The notes: generated by a model from the sequence alone, not told the origin. Positions 16,809 to 25,938 are shown, counted from the stretch's first letter. The stretch: DNA of 64,000 nt from Sphingomonadales bacterium UBA2683 (GCA_002354635.1 DELZ01000005.1:678908-742907), one strand, 5' to 3'. A program made the numbers and translations.

Positions 16809-18737
16809 TCAGGCCCGTGCGCCTGCATCTTCGACACTGGCGCTGTTGTGCCGCAATGCCTTGAGGACGGTATCGACAATGCCGTCCGCATCCAGGCCCG
16901 CCTCGGCATATTGCAACTCCGGCTTGTCATGGTCCTGGAAAATATCGGGCAGACGCATTGTGCGAATCTTCAGTCCTGCGTCGGTCAGGCCGTTGTCGGA
17001 CGCATAGGTCAGCACATGCGCACCGAGGCCGCCGACAGCGGCTTCCTCGACCGTCACCGCCACTTCGTGGGTGGTCAGCAATTTGCGGATCAGGGCCTCG
17101 TCGAGCGGTTTGGCAAAGCGCAGATCGGCAACCGTAGTGCTAAGGCCTCGTGCTTCGAGCCGTTCGGCCGCTTTTTTTGCTTCCTCGAGCCGGGCACCGA
17201 GCGACAGGATCGCGACTTTTGTGCCCTGTTTGATGATCCGGCCCTTGCCGATTTCCAACTGTTCGAGCTTGTCGGGAATCGGGACGCCGGTGCCATTGCC
17301 GCGCGGATAGCGAAAGGCGATCGGGCCGCTGTCGTGCAAGGCGGCCGTGTAAGTCATATGCGCCAGTTCGGCTTCGTCCGCAGCCGCCATCACCACCATA
17401 TTGGGCAAGGTCGCCAGATAGGTGATATCAAAGCTCCCGGCATGGGTGCTGCCGTCCGCTCCGACCAGGCCGGCGCGGTCGATGGCAAAGCGGACCGGCA
17501 GATTCTGGATCGCCACGTCGTGGACGACCTGATCGTAAGCGCGTTGCAGGAAGGTCGAGTAGATGGCGCAGAAAGGCCGCATGCCCTGCGCTGCCAGACC
17601 GGCGGCAAAGGTTACGCCATGCTGTTCGGCGATGCCGACATCAAACGCCTTGTCGGGATGTGCCTTGGCAAATTTGTCGACTCCGGTCCCGGAGGGCATG
17701 GCTGCGGTAATCGCGCAGATTCTCGGATCGCTGTCGGCCAGCTTGGCCAGCGTTTCACCAAAGACATTCTGATAGGCCGGTGGGCCGCCGCCTGGCCCCT
17801 TGTCCTGCTTGCCGGAGATCACGTCAAATTTTGCCACGCCGTGATATTTGTCGTCCGCTTCCTCGGCAAATTTGTAACCCTTGCCCTTTTCGGTGACTAC
17901 GTGGATCAGGCAGGGGCCTTCCGCCGCATCGCGCACATTTTCCAATATGGGAATCAGATGGTCCAGATTGTGACCGTCGATCGGACCGACATAATAGAAG
18001 CCCAGTTCCTCGAACAGGGTGCCGCCCATGGTCATGCCGCGGGCATATTCATCGGTTTTCCGCGCCGCGTCATAAAGTGCCTTGGGCAGCTTGCTGGCGA
18101 TCCGGCGGGCCAGCTGGCGCACGCCCAGGAATTCGCGGGACGACACGATGCGGGCGAGATAGGCGGACAGCCCGCCAACCGGCGGCGCAATCGACATGTC
18201 GTTGTCGTTCAGGATCACAACCAGCCGGTTGCCGGCGGCCTCGGCATTGTTCATCGCTTCATAGGCCATGCCGGCGCTCATCGCGCCGTCGCCGATTACC
18301 GCTATGCCGCGACCGGGCTTGTCGTTCAGTTTGTTGGCGATCGCAAAGCCGAGGGCAGCGCTGATCGATGTCGAGCTATGCGCGGCGCCGAAGGGATCAT
18401 ATTCGCTTTCCGACCGTTTCGTGAAGCCGGAGAGGCCGCCGCCCTGGCGCAGGGTCCGGATCCGGTCCCGGCGTCCGGTAATGATCTTGTGCGGATAGCA
18501 TTGATGGCCGACATCCCAGATCAGCCGGTCTTCCGGTGTGTTGAAGACATAATGGATGGCAGTCGTCAGCTCGACCACGCCCAGGCCGGCACCCAGATGT
18601 CCGCCGGTTGTGGATACGGTATCGATCACTTCGGTACGCAACTCGTCCGCAAACTGGCGGAGCTGAGCGGGCTTTAACTTGCGCAAATCGGCTGGAAAGG
18701 AGACATCATCCAGCAAAGGTGTATTCGAAACCGGCAT
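16809..18737 (-). CDS. dxs: 1-deoxy-D-xylulose-5-phosphate synthase
   Basis: A 642-residue thiamine diphosphate enzyme that joins pyruvate and glyceraldehyde 3-phosphate, the entry step to the MEP isoprenoid pathway (also feeding thiamine and pyridoxal). The ATG at 18737 has GGGAG upstream and gives the normal length; the open frame upstream is not conserved. Signatures: GGHLGAGLGVVELT, the thiamine motif GDGAMSAGMAYEAMNN, and the transketolase C-terminal region with AGLVGADGSTHAGSFDI. Isoprenoid supply fits the nearby carotenoid oxygenase only loosely. Confidence 0.97.
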   Translation of the reverse strand: MPVSNTPLLDDVSFPADLRKLKPAQLRQFADELRTEVIDTVSTTGGHLGAGLGVVELTTAIHYVFNTPEDRLIWDVGHQCYPHKIITGRRDRIRTLRQGGGLSGFTKRSESEYDPFGAAHSSTSISAALGFAIANKLNDKPGRGIAVIGDGAMSAGMAYEAMNNAEAAGNRLVVILNDNDMSIAPPVGGLSAYLARIVSSREFLGVRQLARRIASKLPKALYDAARKTDEYARGMTMGGTLFEELGFYYVGPIDGHNLDHLIPILENVRDAAEGPCLIHVVTEKGKGYKFAEEADDKYHGVAKFDVISGKQDKGPGGGPPAYQNVFGETLAKLADSDPRICAITAAMPSGTGVDKFAKAHPDKAFDVGIAEQHGVTFAAGLAAQGMRPFCAIYSTFLQRAYDQVVHDVAIQNLPVRFAIDRAGLVGADGSTHAGSFDITYLATLPNMVVMAAADEAELAHMTYTAALHDSGPIAFRYPRGNGTGVPIPDKLEQLEIGKGRIIKQGTKVAILSLGARLEEAKKAAERLEARGLSTTVADLRFAKPLDEALIRKLLTTHEVAVTVEEAAVGGLGAHVLTYASDNGLTDAGLKIRTMRLPDIFQDHDKPELQYAEAGLDADGIVDTVLKALRHNSASVEDAGARA

Positions 18738-18834
18738 ATTCACTCCCTGTTTGACACCATCTTTAACGGCATCGCATTGCTCTGTCGAACTTTCAGCAGG
18801 CAGCCGGTTAACATTAGCTGACAAGAAAGGTGGA

Positions 18835-19293
18835 TCAGTTGCATTTCTGGCAAATGCCGCGCACCTCGATAACCGGACGGATGGATTTGAACCCTTCGGT
18901 TTTTGCAACTCTGCGGACTTGTTGCGACAGGGAGTCGTCATCAATATGCGTCGCCTCGCCGCATGTGTCGCAGACCAGGAAGATACAGTCATGCTCGCAC
19001 CCGGGGTGGCTGTTGGCCAGATAGGCATTGGCGCTTTCGACCCGCATCGCGAGATTGTTGGCTACGAACAGGTCGAGTATCCGGTACACGCTGTTCGGCG
19101 CGACGCGCTTGCCCCGCGCGACCGAAACCAGCTCGGCTATGTCATAGGCGGACGCAGGGCGGGAGAATCCGGCCAGCGCGTCAAAAATTGCGGCTCTTGT
19201 CTCGGTCCATTTTTCACCGGACTTTTCGAGATTGGCGCGTGCTGCGTCCGCCAAAGAATCGCCGTGATGCTCAAGATGATCATGTTTTCCCAT
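18835..19293 (-). CDS. zur: Fur-family regulator, probably Zur (zinc uptake regulator)
   Basis: A 152-residue protein with an N-terminal winged helix (WTETRAAIFDALAGFSRPASAYDI ... PNSVYRILDLFVANNLAMRVES) and a C-terminal metal domain with paired cysteines (LVCDTCGEATHIDDD and ICQKCN) plus a His-rich start (MGKHDHLEHHGD). The structural CxxC pairs and the lack of a typical Fur HHxDH motif favour Zur over Fur. It lies 46 bases downstream of the MerC-like gene on the same strand, and a Zur-box-like palindrome precedes that gene. Confidence 0.82.
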   Translation of the reverse strand: MGKHDHLEHHGDSLADAARANLEKSGEKWTETRAAIFDALAGFSRPASAYDIAELVSVARGKRVAPNSVYRILDLFVANNLAMRVESANAYLANSHPGCEHDCIFLVCDTCGEATHIDDDSLSQQVRRVAKTEGFKSIRPVIEVRGICQKCN

Positions 19294-19339
19294 GAAGATA
19301 ATTTAGGGATGTTTCGCCGCGAGGGCAATGGGGCGCTGA

Positions 19340-19747
19340 TTAATGGGTGGCGCGGTAGTTCAGGTCATGGGCGAGTGCGAGCAATCCAACACCCAGCATG
19401 GTGTAGAAAATTTCCCGGCCACCGTGGCCGCCGTCATGGCCAAGGGTGATCGCACCCATCATCATGCCCAGTCCCAGGCTGCCGACAGCCACCGGCATGA
19501 TGTAGCCATGATCCATCACTCCGCGTCCGAGGGTGAACAAGCCCAGGGCGATGGCAATGCCAAGGCCGATCTCGTGGATCAACGGGTCCAGGAGCATGCC
19601 GCCTGCAGAAGACAGGATTGCGACAAAAGCGATGGTCGAGACACAATGCACCAGGCACAGGCCGGACACCAGCACCGCCAAGCGGTCCCACAGGCCGTCA
19701 CGGACCAGCAGGCCATTTTTGTCCCAGAATTTCGCTGTCGTGAACAC
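19340..19747 (-). CDS. MerC-domain membrane protein
   Basis: A 135-residue membrane protein with four hydrophobic helices. The first carries the MerC signature LVSGLCLVHCVSTIAFVAIL, with Cys in GLCLVHC positioned to bind a soft metal. MerC was first known as a mercury transporter, but chromosomal MerC proteins next to zur occur without other mer genes, and none are present here. A zinc-related role is therefore likelier. A His-rich loop (LGHDGGHGGRE) supports metal contact. It is probably cotranscribed with zur. Confidence 0.85.
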   Translation of the reverse strand: MFTTAKFWDKNGLLVRDGLWDRLAVLVSGLCLVHCVSTIAFVAILSSAGGMLLDPLIHEIGLGIAIALGLFTLGRGVMDHGYIMPVAVGSLGLGMMMGAITLGHDGGHGGREIFYTMLGVGLLALAHDLNYRATH

Positions 19748-19795
19748 GACTCACTGCCTCACTTCTATTGCTTGCAACCAATATAGGAAAATGCG

Positions 19796-19818
19796 TGTTA
19801 AGATACAACATAACATTT
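19796..19818 (-). promoter_or_regulatory. Candidate Zur box upstream of the MerC-like gene
   Basis: TGTTA (19796-19800) faces TAACATTT (19811-19818) in an AT-rich interrupted palindrome. Read on the minus strand the left half, AAATGTTAT, equals the half-site of the proteobacterial Zur operator; the other half is degenerate. It sits about 50-70 bases before the MerC-like gene and also in front of the divergent ctaA. Confidence 0.45.
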
Positions 19819-19886
19819 ATGAGATTTCGAGGCCTGACCTTCATTTCTGGTTGTCAGAGCAGAATTTTAATTCCACATAGCGGCGG

Positions 19887-20939
19887 ATGACCGATCCGAT
19901 CGCCCTGAAACTGTCGGCTGGCGCGGCAAGAGCTCGCCCGGTAGCGATATCCAACTGGCTCTATTCTGTTGCCTTTCTGGTGTTCATTATGGTCGTCGTC
20001 GGCGGCATCACGCGGCTGACCGAGTCGGGGCTGTCGATTACCGAATGGAAGCCGATTACTGGCGCTTTGCCGCCATTGAGCGAGGCGGACTGGCTCTCGG
20101 AGTTCCAGAAATACCAGCAAATTCCTGAATATCTGGAAATCAGCGGACCAGCCGGAATGACCCTCGCGGATTTCAAATTCATCTATTTCTGGGAATGGGT
20201 GCATCGTCTGCTCGGACGCCTGATCGGCGTGGCTTTTGCGCTGCCGCTGCTCTGGTTTGGGGTCAAGCGGGCGATCCCGTCCGGTTATGGCTGGCGGCTG
20301 GTTGCGTTGCTCGCGCTGGGCGGCCTGCAGGGAACGATCGGTTGGTGGATGGTAAGTTCCGGACTCAGCGAACGCACCGATGTCAGTCATTTCCGGCTGG
20401 CGGTGCATTTGCTGACGGCGCTGGTCATCCTCGGCGGCCTGGTCTGGACGGCACTCGATCTGCGCCAGCTGGCGCGCGGTAATGACCGGTCTGCGCGCAT
20501 GACCGGACTGGGTTTTGCGGTATTGGTGGTATTGCTCATCCAGCTACTGTTCGGAGCCTATACTGCGGGTCTCAACGCGGGCTATGTTGCCAGCAGCTGG
20601 CCGCTGATGAACGAATATTTCATCCCTGGCGGGATCGACTGGGCGTCGGGTATATGGACCGCGCTCAACAATGACCCCTATCTGATCCACTTCATTCACC
20701 GCTGGTGGGCCTGGGTGGCGGTCGGCTTTTTGGTCATACTGGCGCGGAAGGTCCGGTCGATCGATCGCCGTGCCTCCGTTGCCATCCATATCGCCTTCGG
20801 TAGCCAGATCTTGCTCGGCATAGCGACCGTGATGACCGGGATCGATATCTATCTGGCGGTGTTGCATCAGGCGGTGGGCGCGCTGGTGGTTGCCGCGACC
20901 GTGTGGGGTGTGCATCTGCTTGGCCGCCCTGCGCGGTAA
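19887..20939 (+). CDS. ctaA: Haem A synthase
   Basis: A 350-residue polytopic membrane enzyme of the COX15/CtaA type 2 group, which oxidises the C8 methyl of haem O to make haem A for aa3-type cytochrome oxidase. Eight helices can be seen. The conserved VVVGGITRLTESGLSITEWKP, WEWVHRLLGR, HFRLAVHLL and FIHRWWAW supply the haem-ligand histidines, and HQAVGALVVAA the last. It implies that the organism uses a haem-A terminal oxidase; the oxidase genes are outside this window. Confidence 0.95.
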   Translation: MTDPIALKLSAGAARARPVAISNWLYSVAFLVFIMVVVGGITRLTESGLSITEWKPITGALPPLSEADWLSEFQKYQQIPEYLEISGPAGMTLADFKFIYFWEWVHRLLGRLIGVAFALPLLWFGVKRAIPSGYGWRLVALLALGGLQGTIGWWMVSSGLSERTDVSHFRLAVHLLTALVILGGLVWTALDLRQLARGNDRSARMTGLGFAVLVVLLIQLLFGAYTAGLNAGYVASSWPLMNEYFIPGGIDWASGIWTALNNDPYLIHFIHRWWAWVAVGFLVILARKVRSIDRRASVAIHIAFGSQILLGIATVMTGIDIYLAVLHQAVGALVVAATVWGVHLLGRPAR

Positions 20940-21039
20940 AAGGACACATTTTACTGATCCCAAGACCGTTCGATATTGCTGGTCATTCGGGTTGCAAACC
21001 GGATAGGGTATCATTATACCCGTTTGCTAAGCCCCACTT

Positions 21040-21072
21040 TCGCTTGACTTGCGGTGATAACAGCGCCAATAG
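21040..21072 (+). promoter_or_regulatory. Possible promoter of rplM-rpsI
   Basis: TCGCTTGACTT (21040-21050) repeats exactly the -35 region seen ahead of rpmJ. A weak -10 candidate (CAATAG, 21067-21072) follows at 17 bases. It is 85 bases before rplM. Confidence 0.35.
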
Positions 21073-21157
21073 CGCCCCAGTTTGCCGGACACCTGCGAAT
21101 CAGGATCGTTCGGCATTTGTTATTTCTGAATCCCATTCTCCAAGAAGGAGCCACCCC

Positions 21158-21637
21158 ATGAAGGGTATCACCAAACAGACCCAGTCGGCAAAGCCTGCTG
21201 AAGTCGAAAAAAAATGGCATATTATTGATGCCGAAGATCTGGTCGTCGGCCGGGTAGCCTCGATCATTGCCAATATTCTGCGCGGCAAGCACAAGCCCAG
21301 CTATACCCCGCATGTGGATTGTGGCGATCATGTCATCGTGATCAATGCCGAAAAGGTGAAGTTCACCGGCAACAAGACCAAGCAGAAAACCTATTACAAG
21401 CACTCCGGCCATCCTGGCGGCATCAGCGGCACGACCGCGGAAAAGGTGCTTGAAGGCCGTTTCCCCGAGCGGGTCATGGAAAAAGCTGTCGAGCGTATGA
21501 TCCCCAAGGGACCGCTTGGCTTTGCCCAGATGCGGGCTCTGCATGTTTTCGCTGGTACCGAGCATCCCTATGCCGGCCAGAACCCGGTGGCGCTCGACGT
21601 CGCTTCGATGAACCGTAAGAATAAGGTGGGCGCATAA
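21158..21637 (+). CDS. rplM: 50S ribosomal protein L13
   Basis: A 159-residue protein that binds 23S rRNA early in large-subunit assembly. The ATG at 21158 has a perfect AGAAGGAG ribosome site at 21143-21150, typical of highly expressed genes. Signatures are WHIIDAEDLVVGRVAS, GDHVIVINAEKVKFTG and the C-terminal FAGTEHPYAGQNP. Its TAA overlaps the rpsI ATG by one base, the usual L13-S9 operon. Confidence 0.97.
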   Translation: MKGITKQTQSAKPAEVEKKWHIIDAEDLVVGRVASIIANILRGKHKPSYTPHVDCGDHVIVINAEKVKFTGNKTKQKTYYKHSGHPGGISGTTAEKVLEGRFPERVMEKAVERMIPKGPLGFAQMRALHVFAGTEHPYAGQNPVALDVASMNRKNKVGA

Positions 21638-22176
21638 TGTCTGATGTAAAAACCGATCTCGCTGATCTGAAAGATATCGCTGGCGCGGCCGTGGTTGACG
21701 CACCTGCCGCCGCTGAAGGCGAAGCAACTCCTGCAGCCGTTGAACCACCCGTATCCACCATGCCGCTGCGCGAGCAGGAGCTGGACAAATTTGGCCGGGC
21801 CTATGCAACCGGTCGCCGGAAAGATGCGGTTGCCCGCGTGTGGCTGAAGCCTGGCAAGGGCAAGATCACGGTCAATGGCCGCGATCAGGAAACCTATTTT
21901 GCACGCCCGACCCTGCGTCTGGTGCTCAACCAGGTGTTTGCGATTACCGAACGCGAAGGCCAGTATGATGTTGACGTTACGGTCAAGGGTGGCGGTCTTT
22001 CGGGACAGGCCGGTGCGGTCAAGCACGGTATCTCGCAGGCGCTGACCAAATATGAGCCGACTCTGCGCGCTACCGTCAAGGCGGCAGGCTTCCTGACCCG
22101 CGACAGCCGCAAGGTCGAGCGGAAGAAATACGGCAAGGCGAAAGCGCGCAAGAGCTTCCAGTTCTCCAAGCGTTAA
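21637..22176 (+). CDS. rpsI: 30S ribosomal protein S9 with N-terminal extension
   Basis: A 179-residue protein. The S9 core starts near residue 52 (GRAYATGRRKDAVARVWLKP) and ends in the basic tail KYGKAKARKSFQFSKR, which reaches the P-site tRNA. The first 50 residues are an acidic, Ala/Pro-rich extension absent from enterobacterial S9 (about 130 residues) but known in some alphaproteobacteria. A strong intrinsic terminator follows 20 bases later. Confidence 0.96.
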   Translation: MSDVKTDLADLKDIAGAAVVDAPAAAEGEATPAAVEPPVSTMPLREQELDKFGRAYATGRRKDAVARVWLKPGKGKITVNGRDQETYFARPTLRLVLNQVFAITEREGQYDVDVTVKGGGLSGQAGAVKHGISQALTKYEPTLRATVKAAGFLTRDSRKVERKKYGKAKARKSFQFSKR

Positions 22177-22195
22177 GCAACCCAATATCGAATTG

Positions 22196-22226
22196 CGAAA
22201 AAGGCGGCCCGAGGGCCGCCTTTTTT
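22196..22226. terminator. Intrinsic terminator after rpsI (bidirectional)
   Basis: The GC-rich stem GGCGGCC/GGCCGCC with a CGAG loop (22203-22220) is preceded by five or more A and followed by TTTTTT. It ends the rplM-rpsI operon and, read the other way, can end the convergent flippase gene. Confidence 0.92.
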
Positions 22227-22240
22227 ATTGCGGTTGACGA

Positions 22241-23611
22241 TTATACAGTCGGGGAATCGGGAGTGGAGGTTTGCGGGGCCCTGATCGCGGCGCGGCTGGA
22301 GACAAACAGGATTATGGTCGTCAATATCGCCGAGACCAGCATTGCCCAAGCGGCCCCGATTGTGCCGAAGGTCGGCAAGAACATGACAAGCAACAAGCCG
22401 AGTGCAACCAGTCCAAGGACCCGTGCGACGAGCGCATTGCGCGCGCGTCCGGCTGCCTGAAGCAGCGGTTCGAGCCCGAGCCCGGCCAGACTGATGATCG
22501 TCGCAGCCCCCAGCAGCAGCAAAAGCGGATAGGCGGCGAGATATTCGGGCCCCGAAATCAGCGCGATGATATTCTGGCCCAGCGCGAACAGGCCGATGAA
22601 CAGGACGCCGCCGCTGATGGCGGAAACGCGCAGGGATCGCCAGAACAGAGCCCGGGACTGGCGCGACTGGCCGATCGCGAACAATCGGGACAGCTCAGCA
22701 AACAGCGGGCGGGCGAACACCTCCGCAAGCCGGTTGAGACTGTTGGCAATCTGGTCCGCGAGCCGGAACAGTCCGGCAGCGGCAGGGCCAACGAAGAAAC
22801 CGACAATGACAACCACCAGTCGTTCGCGGATGACGCTGACCAGATAGGCGAGATTGGTGAACAGCAGAAAGGCTGCAAATTCCCTTCGGCTTGGCGGCAC
22901 TGCCGTTATTGTAGCCCCATCGGACAGCGGGCGGACCGAATCATCGCGGCGCCACACCATCAGCCACATCACGACAAAGCTGACAAATTCGGACAACCCC
23001 CAGACGATAAGGAAACCGGTCATCGAGGGGTGGGTGACGAACAGGACCAGCGCTCCGCCAAAGCGCACGATCGGAATGATGGCATCGCCAAAAGCATTGC
23101 CGCCGAAACGATCCTGGGCGCGCAATATGCCGGTCGGTGTGGAACGGACCGAGAGAAAAACTATCACGCCATAGCCCATGATCGCCTGCTCGACCGGAAT
23201 GCTCCAGCCAAACTGCTCGGCACCAAAGGGAAGCATCAGCCAAAGGGCGGCGCAGGCAACCAGTCCGCCGATGAATTCGATCCAGAAATTTTGCGCGGAC
23301 AATCTTCGAAAGGCCTTGTGCTGGCCGGCCAGCAGATAGGGTACACCGAACTGGACCACCGCTTGCCACGTCTGGAGTTTCAGGATCGCAGTCAGAACCT
23401 GAATCGCGCCGACTATGACCATGAATTCCCCGAATCCGGCAACGCCAAGGGACCGCGTCAGGATGGCAAGGTAAAAAATGCTCAGGACAGCGCCCACGCC
23501 TTTGGCAGAAAACAGCCAGCTGCTGTTCCGAAACACGCGGATCAGCGAATCCTCGCTGCTGGACCATCTGGAGAGCATTTTTCGCGACACAGGTTTCAAC
23601 TTCTCCAACAT
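22241..23611 (-). CDS. Oligosaccharide flippase family protein (Wzx/MVF-like)
   Basis: A 456-residue membrane protein with about 12 hydrophobic helices. The N-terminal NSSWLFSAKGVGAVLSIFYLAILTRSLG is characteristic of polysaccharide transporters of the MOP superfamily, which flip lipid-linked sugars across the inner membrane. No glycosyltransferases lie nearby, so it is an orphan flippase and its substrate is unknown. It converges on rpsI and is divergent from the threonine synthase gene (157-base gap). Confidence 0.85.
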   Translation of the reverse strand: MLEKLKPVSRKMLSRWSSSEDSLIRVFRNSSWLFSAKGVGAVLSIFYLAILTRSLGVAGFGEFMVIVGAIQVLTAILKLQTWQAVVQFGVPYLLAGQHKAFRRLSAQNFWIEFIGGLVACAALWLMLPFGAEQFGWSIPVEQAIMGYGVIVFLSVRSTPTGILRAQDRFGGNAFGDAIIPIVRFGGALVLFVTHPSMTGFLIVWGLSEFVSFVVMWLMVWRRDDSVRPLSDGATITAVPPSRREFAAFLLFTNLAYLVSVIRERLVVVIVGFFVGPAAAGLFRLADQIANSLNRLAEVFARPLFAELSRLFAIGQSRQSRALFWRSLRVSAISGGVLFIGLFALGQNIIALISGPEYLAAYPLLLLLGAATIISLAGLGLEPLLQAAGRARNALVARVLGLVALGLLLVMFLPTFGTIGAAWAMLVSAILTTIILFVSSRAAIRAPQTSTPDSPTV

Positions 23612-23768
23612 GTAATCCGGCGGTTGAGCCTTTCTTTATCGCAAAATCCAGTTTTTTCTATCTCTCTATTGTCGGGCCTGTGTCTGGAAATCGAATATAA
23701 TTGCTCGGCCGGTTCGACCAGGCTGATTTTTTTCTGGCTTGCCGGTCGCCGGCTGCTAGCTAGGCGGT

Positions 23769-25004
23769 ATGAAACAAGATAATTGCAAGGCGGATATCGC
23801 CAATTTCGTCACCCACCTGGAATGTTCCAAAACCGGAGAGCTTCTGCCCGCGGGTACGATACAAAACCTGTCGCCCGCCGGAGCGCCCATTTTGGTCCGC
23901 TATGATCTGTCGGCAGTGGCCGGAACGCTGACCAAGGAAAAGCTGGCCGCTCGTCCGGCCGACCTTTGGCGGTACCGCGAGTTGCTGCCGGTCGCCAGCG
24001 CCGCCAATATAGTCTCGCTGGGCGAGGATATGACGCCGCTGATTGCATTGGACAATTCGCTCGGATCCCAAGTGATCGTCAAGGACGAGGGCCGACTACC
24101 GACGGGATCGTTCAAGGCGCGAGGACTGGTCATGGCCGTGTCGATGGCAAAGGAGCTGGGCCTGAAGCGGCTCGCCATGCCGACCAATGGCAACGCTGGG
24201 GCCGCCATGGCTGCCTATGCGCGGCGTGCCGGAATGGAAGCATTTGTTTTCTGCCCGGACGATACGCCCGAGGTGAATGTTCGGGAGATAGCGCTGCAGG
24301 GCGGCAAGATCTGGCGGGTGAACGGCCTGATCAACGATTGCGGCAAGATCGTTGCGGACGGCGAGGCGGAAATGGGCTGGTTCAACCTGTCGACACTGAA
24401 AGAACCCTACCGCATCGAAGGCAAGAAAACGATGGGTCTCGAGCTGGCCGAGCAGCTGGGATGGGAAATGCCCGATGTGATCTTCTACCCGACCGGCGGC
24501 GGTACCGGCCTGATCGGGATGTGGAAGGCGTTTGACGAGCTGCAGGAGATCGGTTTCATTGGCTCAAAGCGACCGCGTATGGTTGCCGTACAGGCCACAG
24601 GCTGCGCGCCGATTGTCGATGCCTGGAAAAAGGGGCTGGACCATGCGCCCCTGTGGGAAAATGCCCATACTGTGGCCGCCGGCATACGCGTACCGGTGGC
24701 TATCGGTGACTTCCTGATATTGCAGGCGGTGCGGGATTCAGGGGGCTTCGCCATCGCGGTCGAGGATGATGCCATCCTTTCGGCGCAGCAACGCATTGGC
24801 CAGCAGGACGGATTGTTGCTCTGTCCGGAAGGAGCGGCCACGGCCGCTGCCTATTTGCAAGCGCTGGACGACGGCCTGATCAACAAGTCCGACCGGGCAA
24901 TATTGTTCAATTGTGGCAACGGGCTGAAATATCCCATGCCAGCTGCCGATGCCGCGCTGGATCGTCATCAACCGATCGACTGGAGCGCCATTGCCAGCGC
25001 CTGA
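23769..25004 (+). CDS. Threonine synthase (PLP fold type II, plant-like)
   Basis: A 411-residue enzyme. Lys116 in TGSFKARG forms the PLP Schiff base. PTNGNAGAAMAAYARRAG and FYPTGGGTGLIGMWKA bind phosphate and substrate, and the N-terminal HLECSKTGE fits the CxxC-like start of AdoMet-regulated threonine synthases. It probably converts O-phosphohomoserine to threonine, but related PLP lyases (for example diaminopropionate or threonine dehydratase-like enzymes) share these motifs. A second thrC elsewhere would weaken the name, so I give no symbol. Confidence 0.8.
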   Translation: MKQDNCKADIANFVTHLECSKTGELLPAGTIQNLSPAGAPILVRYDLSAVAGTLTKEKLAARPADLWRYRELLPVASAANIVSLGEDMTPLIALDNSLGSQVIVKDEGRLPTGSFKARGLVMAVSMAKELGLKRLAMPTNGNAGAAMAAYARRAGMEAFVFCPDDTPEVNVREIALQGGKIWRVNGLINDCGKIVADGEAEMGWFNLSTLKEPYRIEGKKTMGLELAEQLGWEMPDVIFYPTGGGTGLIGMWKAFDELQEIGFIGSKRPRMVAVQATGCAPIVDAWKKGLDHAPLWENAHTVAAGIRVPVAIGDFLILQAVRDSGGFAIAVEDDAILSAQQRIGQQDGLLLCPEGAATAAAYLQALDDGLINKSDRAILFNCGNGLKYPMPAADAALDRHQPIDWSAIASA

Positions 25005-25025
25005 GCGAGTGGCTAGGACTCTCCG

Positions 25026-25910
25026 ATGAAATGGTTTCTCTTCATCGCGGCGCTGCTGCTGGCCGTTGGCGGCTTGGCCTGGTGGTTCTTCTCGCAGCCG
25101 GGACCGAAGCAGCTGGATATGGTCAATAATGTCATCCCAGGTGACAGCAATGCCAGGCTGCTGGTGCAGGACCAGATTTACGATGAGAAGCTGGGGCTCG
25201 GGCTCAATATCTGGACTCCGGACAATGGCGTGACCAAGCCGCTTCCGGTCATTGTCTTCATCTACGGCGGCGGCTGGCGCGATGGTGCCAAGGACCAATA
25301 TGCCTTCACCGGCCGGGCGCTGGCCAATCGGGGCTTCATGGTCGTGCTGCCGGACTATCGGCTTTTTCCGAAAACGCGCTTTCCCGGCTTCCTTGAAGAC
25401 AGCGCCAAGGCACTGGCCTGGGTGGATGACAACATCGGTCAATTGGGCGGCGATACACGGCGTATTTTCCTCTCCGGCCAGTCTGCCGGGGCCTATAATG
25501 CGATGATGCTGGCTCTCGATCCACAGTGGCTGGGCCGGGAAGGCAAGTCACCTGACCTGATCCGCGGCGTCGCGGCGCTGGCCGGACCCTATGATTTCTA
25601 TCCGTTTGACTCGGAAACCACCAAGCAGAGCTTTGGCGATTATCCGGACCCGCAAATGACTCAGCCGGTCAATTTCGTCCGCGCGGATGCGCCGCCCCTG
25701 TGGCTTTCGAGCGGTACCGATGACACGCAGGTCAAGCCCCGCAACAGCAGGACCCTGCGCGACAAAATCCGCGAAGCGGGCGGCAAGGTGGAATATGTCG
25801 AGTATCCCGATGTCGATCATCTCGACATCATGATGGCGGTCGCCAAACCGTTTCGCTACAAAGCGCCGGTGCTGGAGGACATGGTTGCCTTTTTCGAGCG
25901 CCATAACTGA
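25026..25910 (+). CDS. Alpha/beta hydrolase, BD-FAE/carboxylesterase-like
   Basis: A 294-residue protein with an N-terminal membrane anchor or signal (FLFIAALLLAVGGLAWWFF). The oxyanion region is FIYGGGWRDG (the usual HGGGW with Tyr for His), the nucleophile is Ser153 in SGQSAGAYN, and the acid and base are in GTDDTQVKP and PDVDHLDIM. Bacterial relatives are feruloyl/aryl esterases of the envelope. It follows the threonine synthase gene by 21 bases and may share its transcript. Confidence 0.88.
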   Translation: MKWFLFIAALLLAVGGLAWWFFSQPGPKQLDMVNNVIPGDSNARLLVQDQIYDEKLGLGLNIWTPDNGVTKPLPVIVFIYGGGWRDGAKDQYAFTGRALANRGFMVVLPDYRLFPKTRFPGFLEDSAKALAWVDDNIGQLGGDTRRIFLSGQSAGAYNAMMLALDPQWLGREGKSPDLIRGVAALAGPYDFYPFDSETTKQSFGDYPDPQMTQPVNFVRADAPPLWLSSGTDDTQVKPRNSRTLRDKIREAGGKVEYVEYPDVDHLDIMMAVAKPFRYKAPVLEDMVAFFERHN

Positions 25911-25938
25911 TTGCACGATTTGAAAGCCGCGCCGTCAT

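Noticed and set aside
16752..18677. Plus-strand open frame of 641 codons opposite dxs and part of its neighbour
   Set aside because: Shadow of dxs; no ribosome site, no domain, biased composition.
19340..19747. Mercury resistance operon
   Set aside because: Only a MerC-type protein is present; merA, merT, merP and merR are absent and zur is the neighbour.
22271..23782. Plus-strand frame of 503 codons opposite the flippase gene
   Set aside because: Gln/Asp/Arg-rich antisense translation of membrane helices; no family resemblance.
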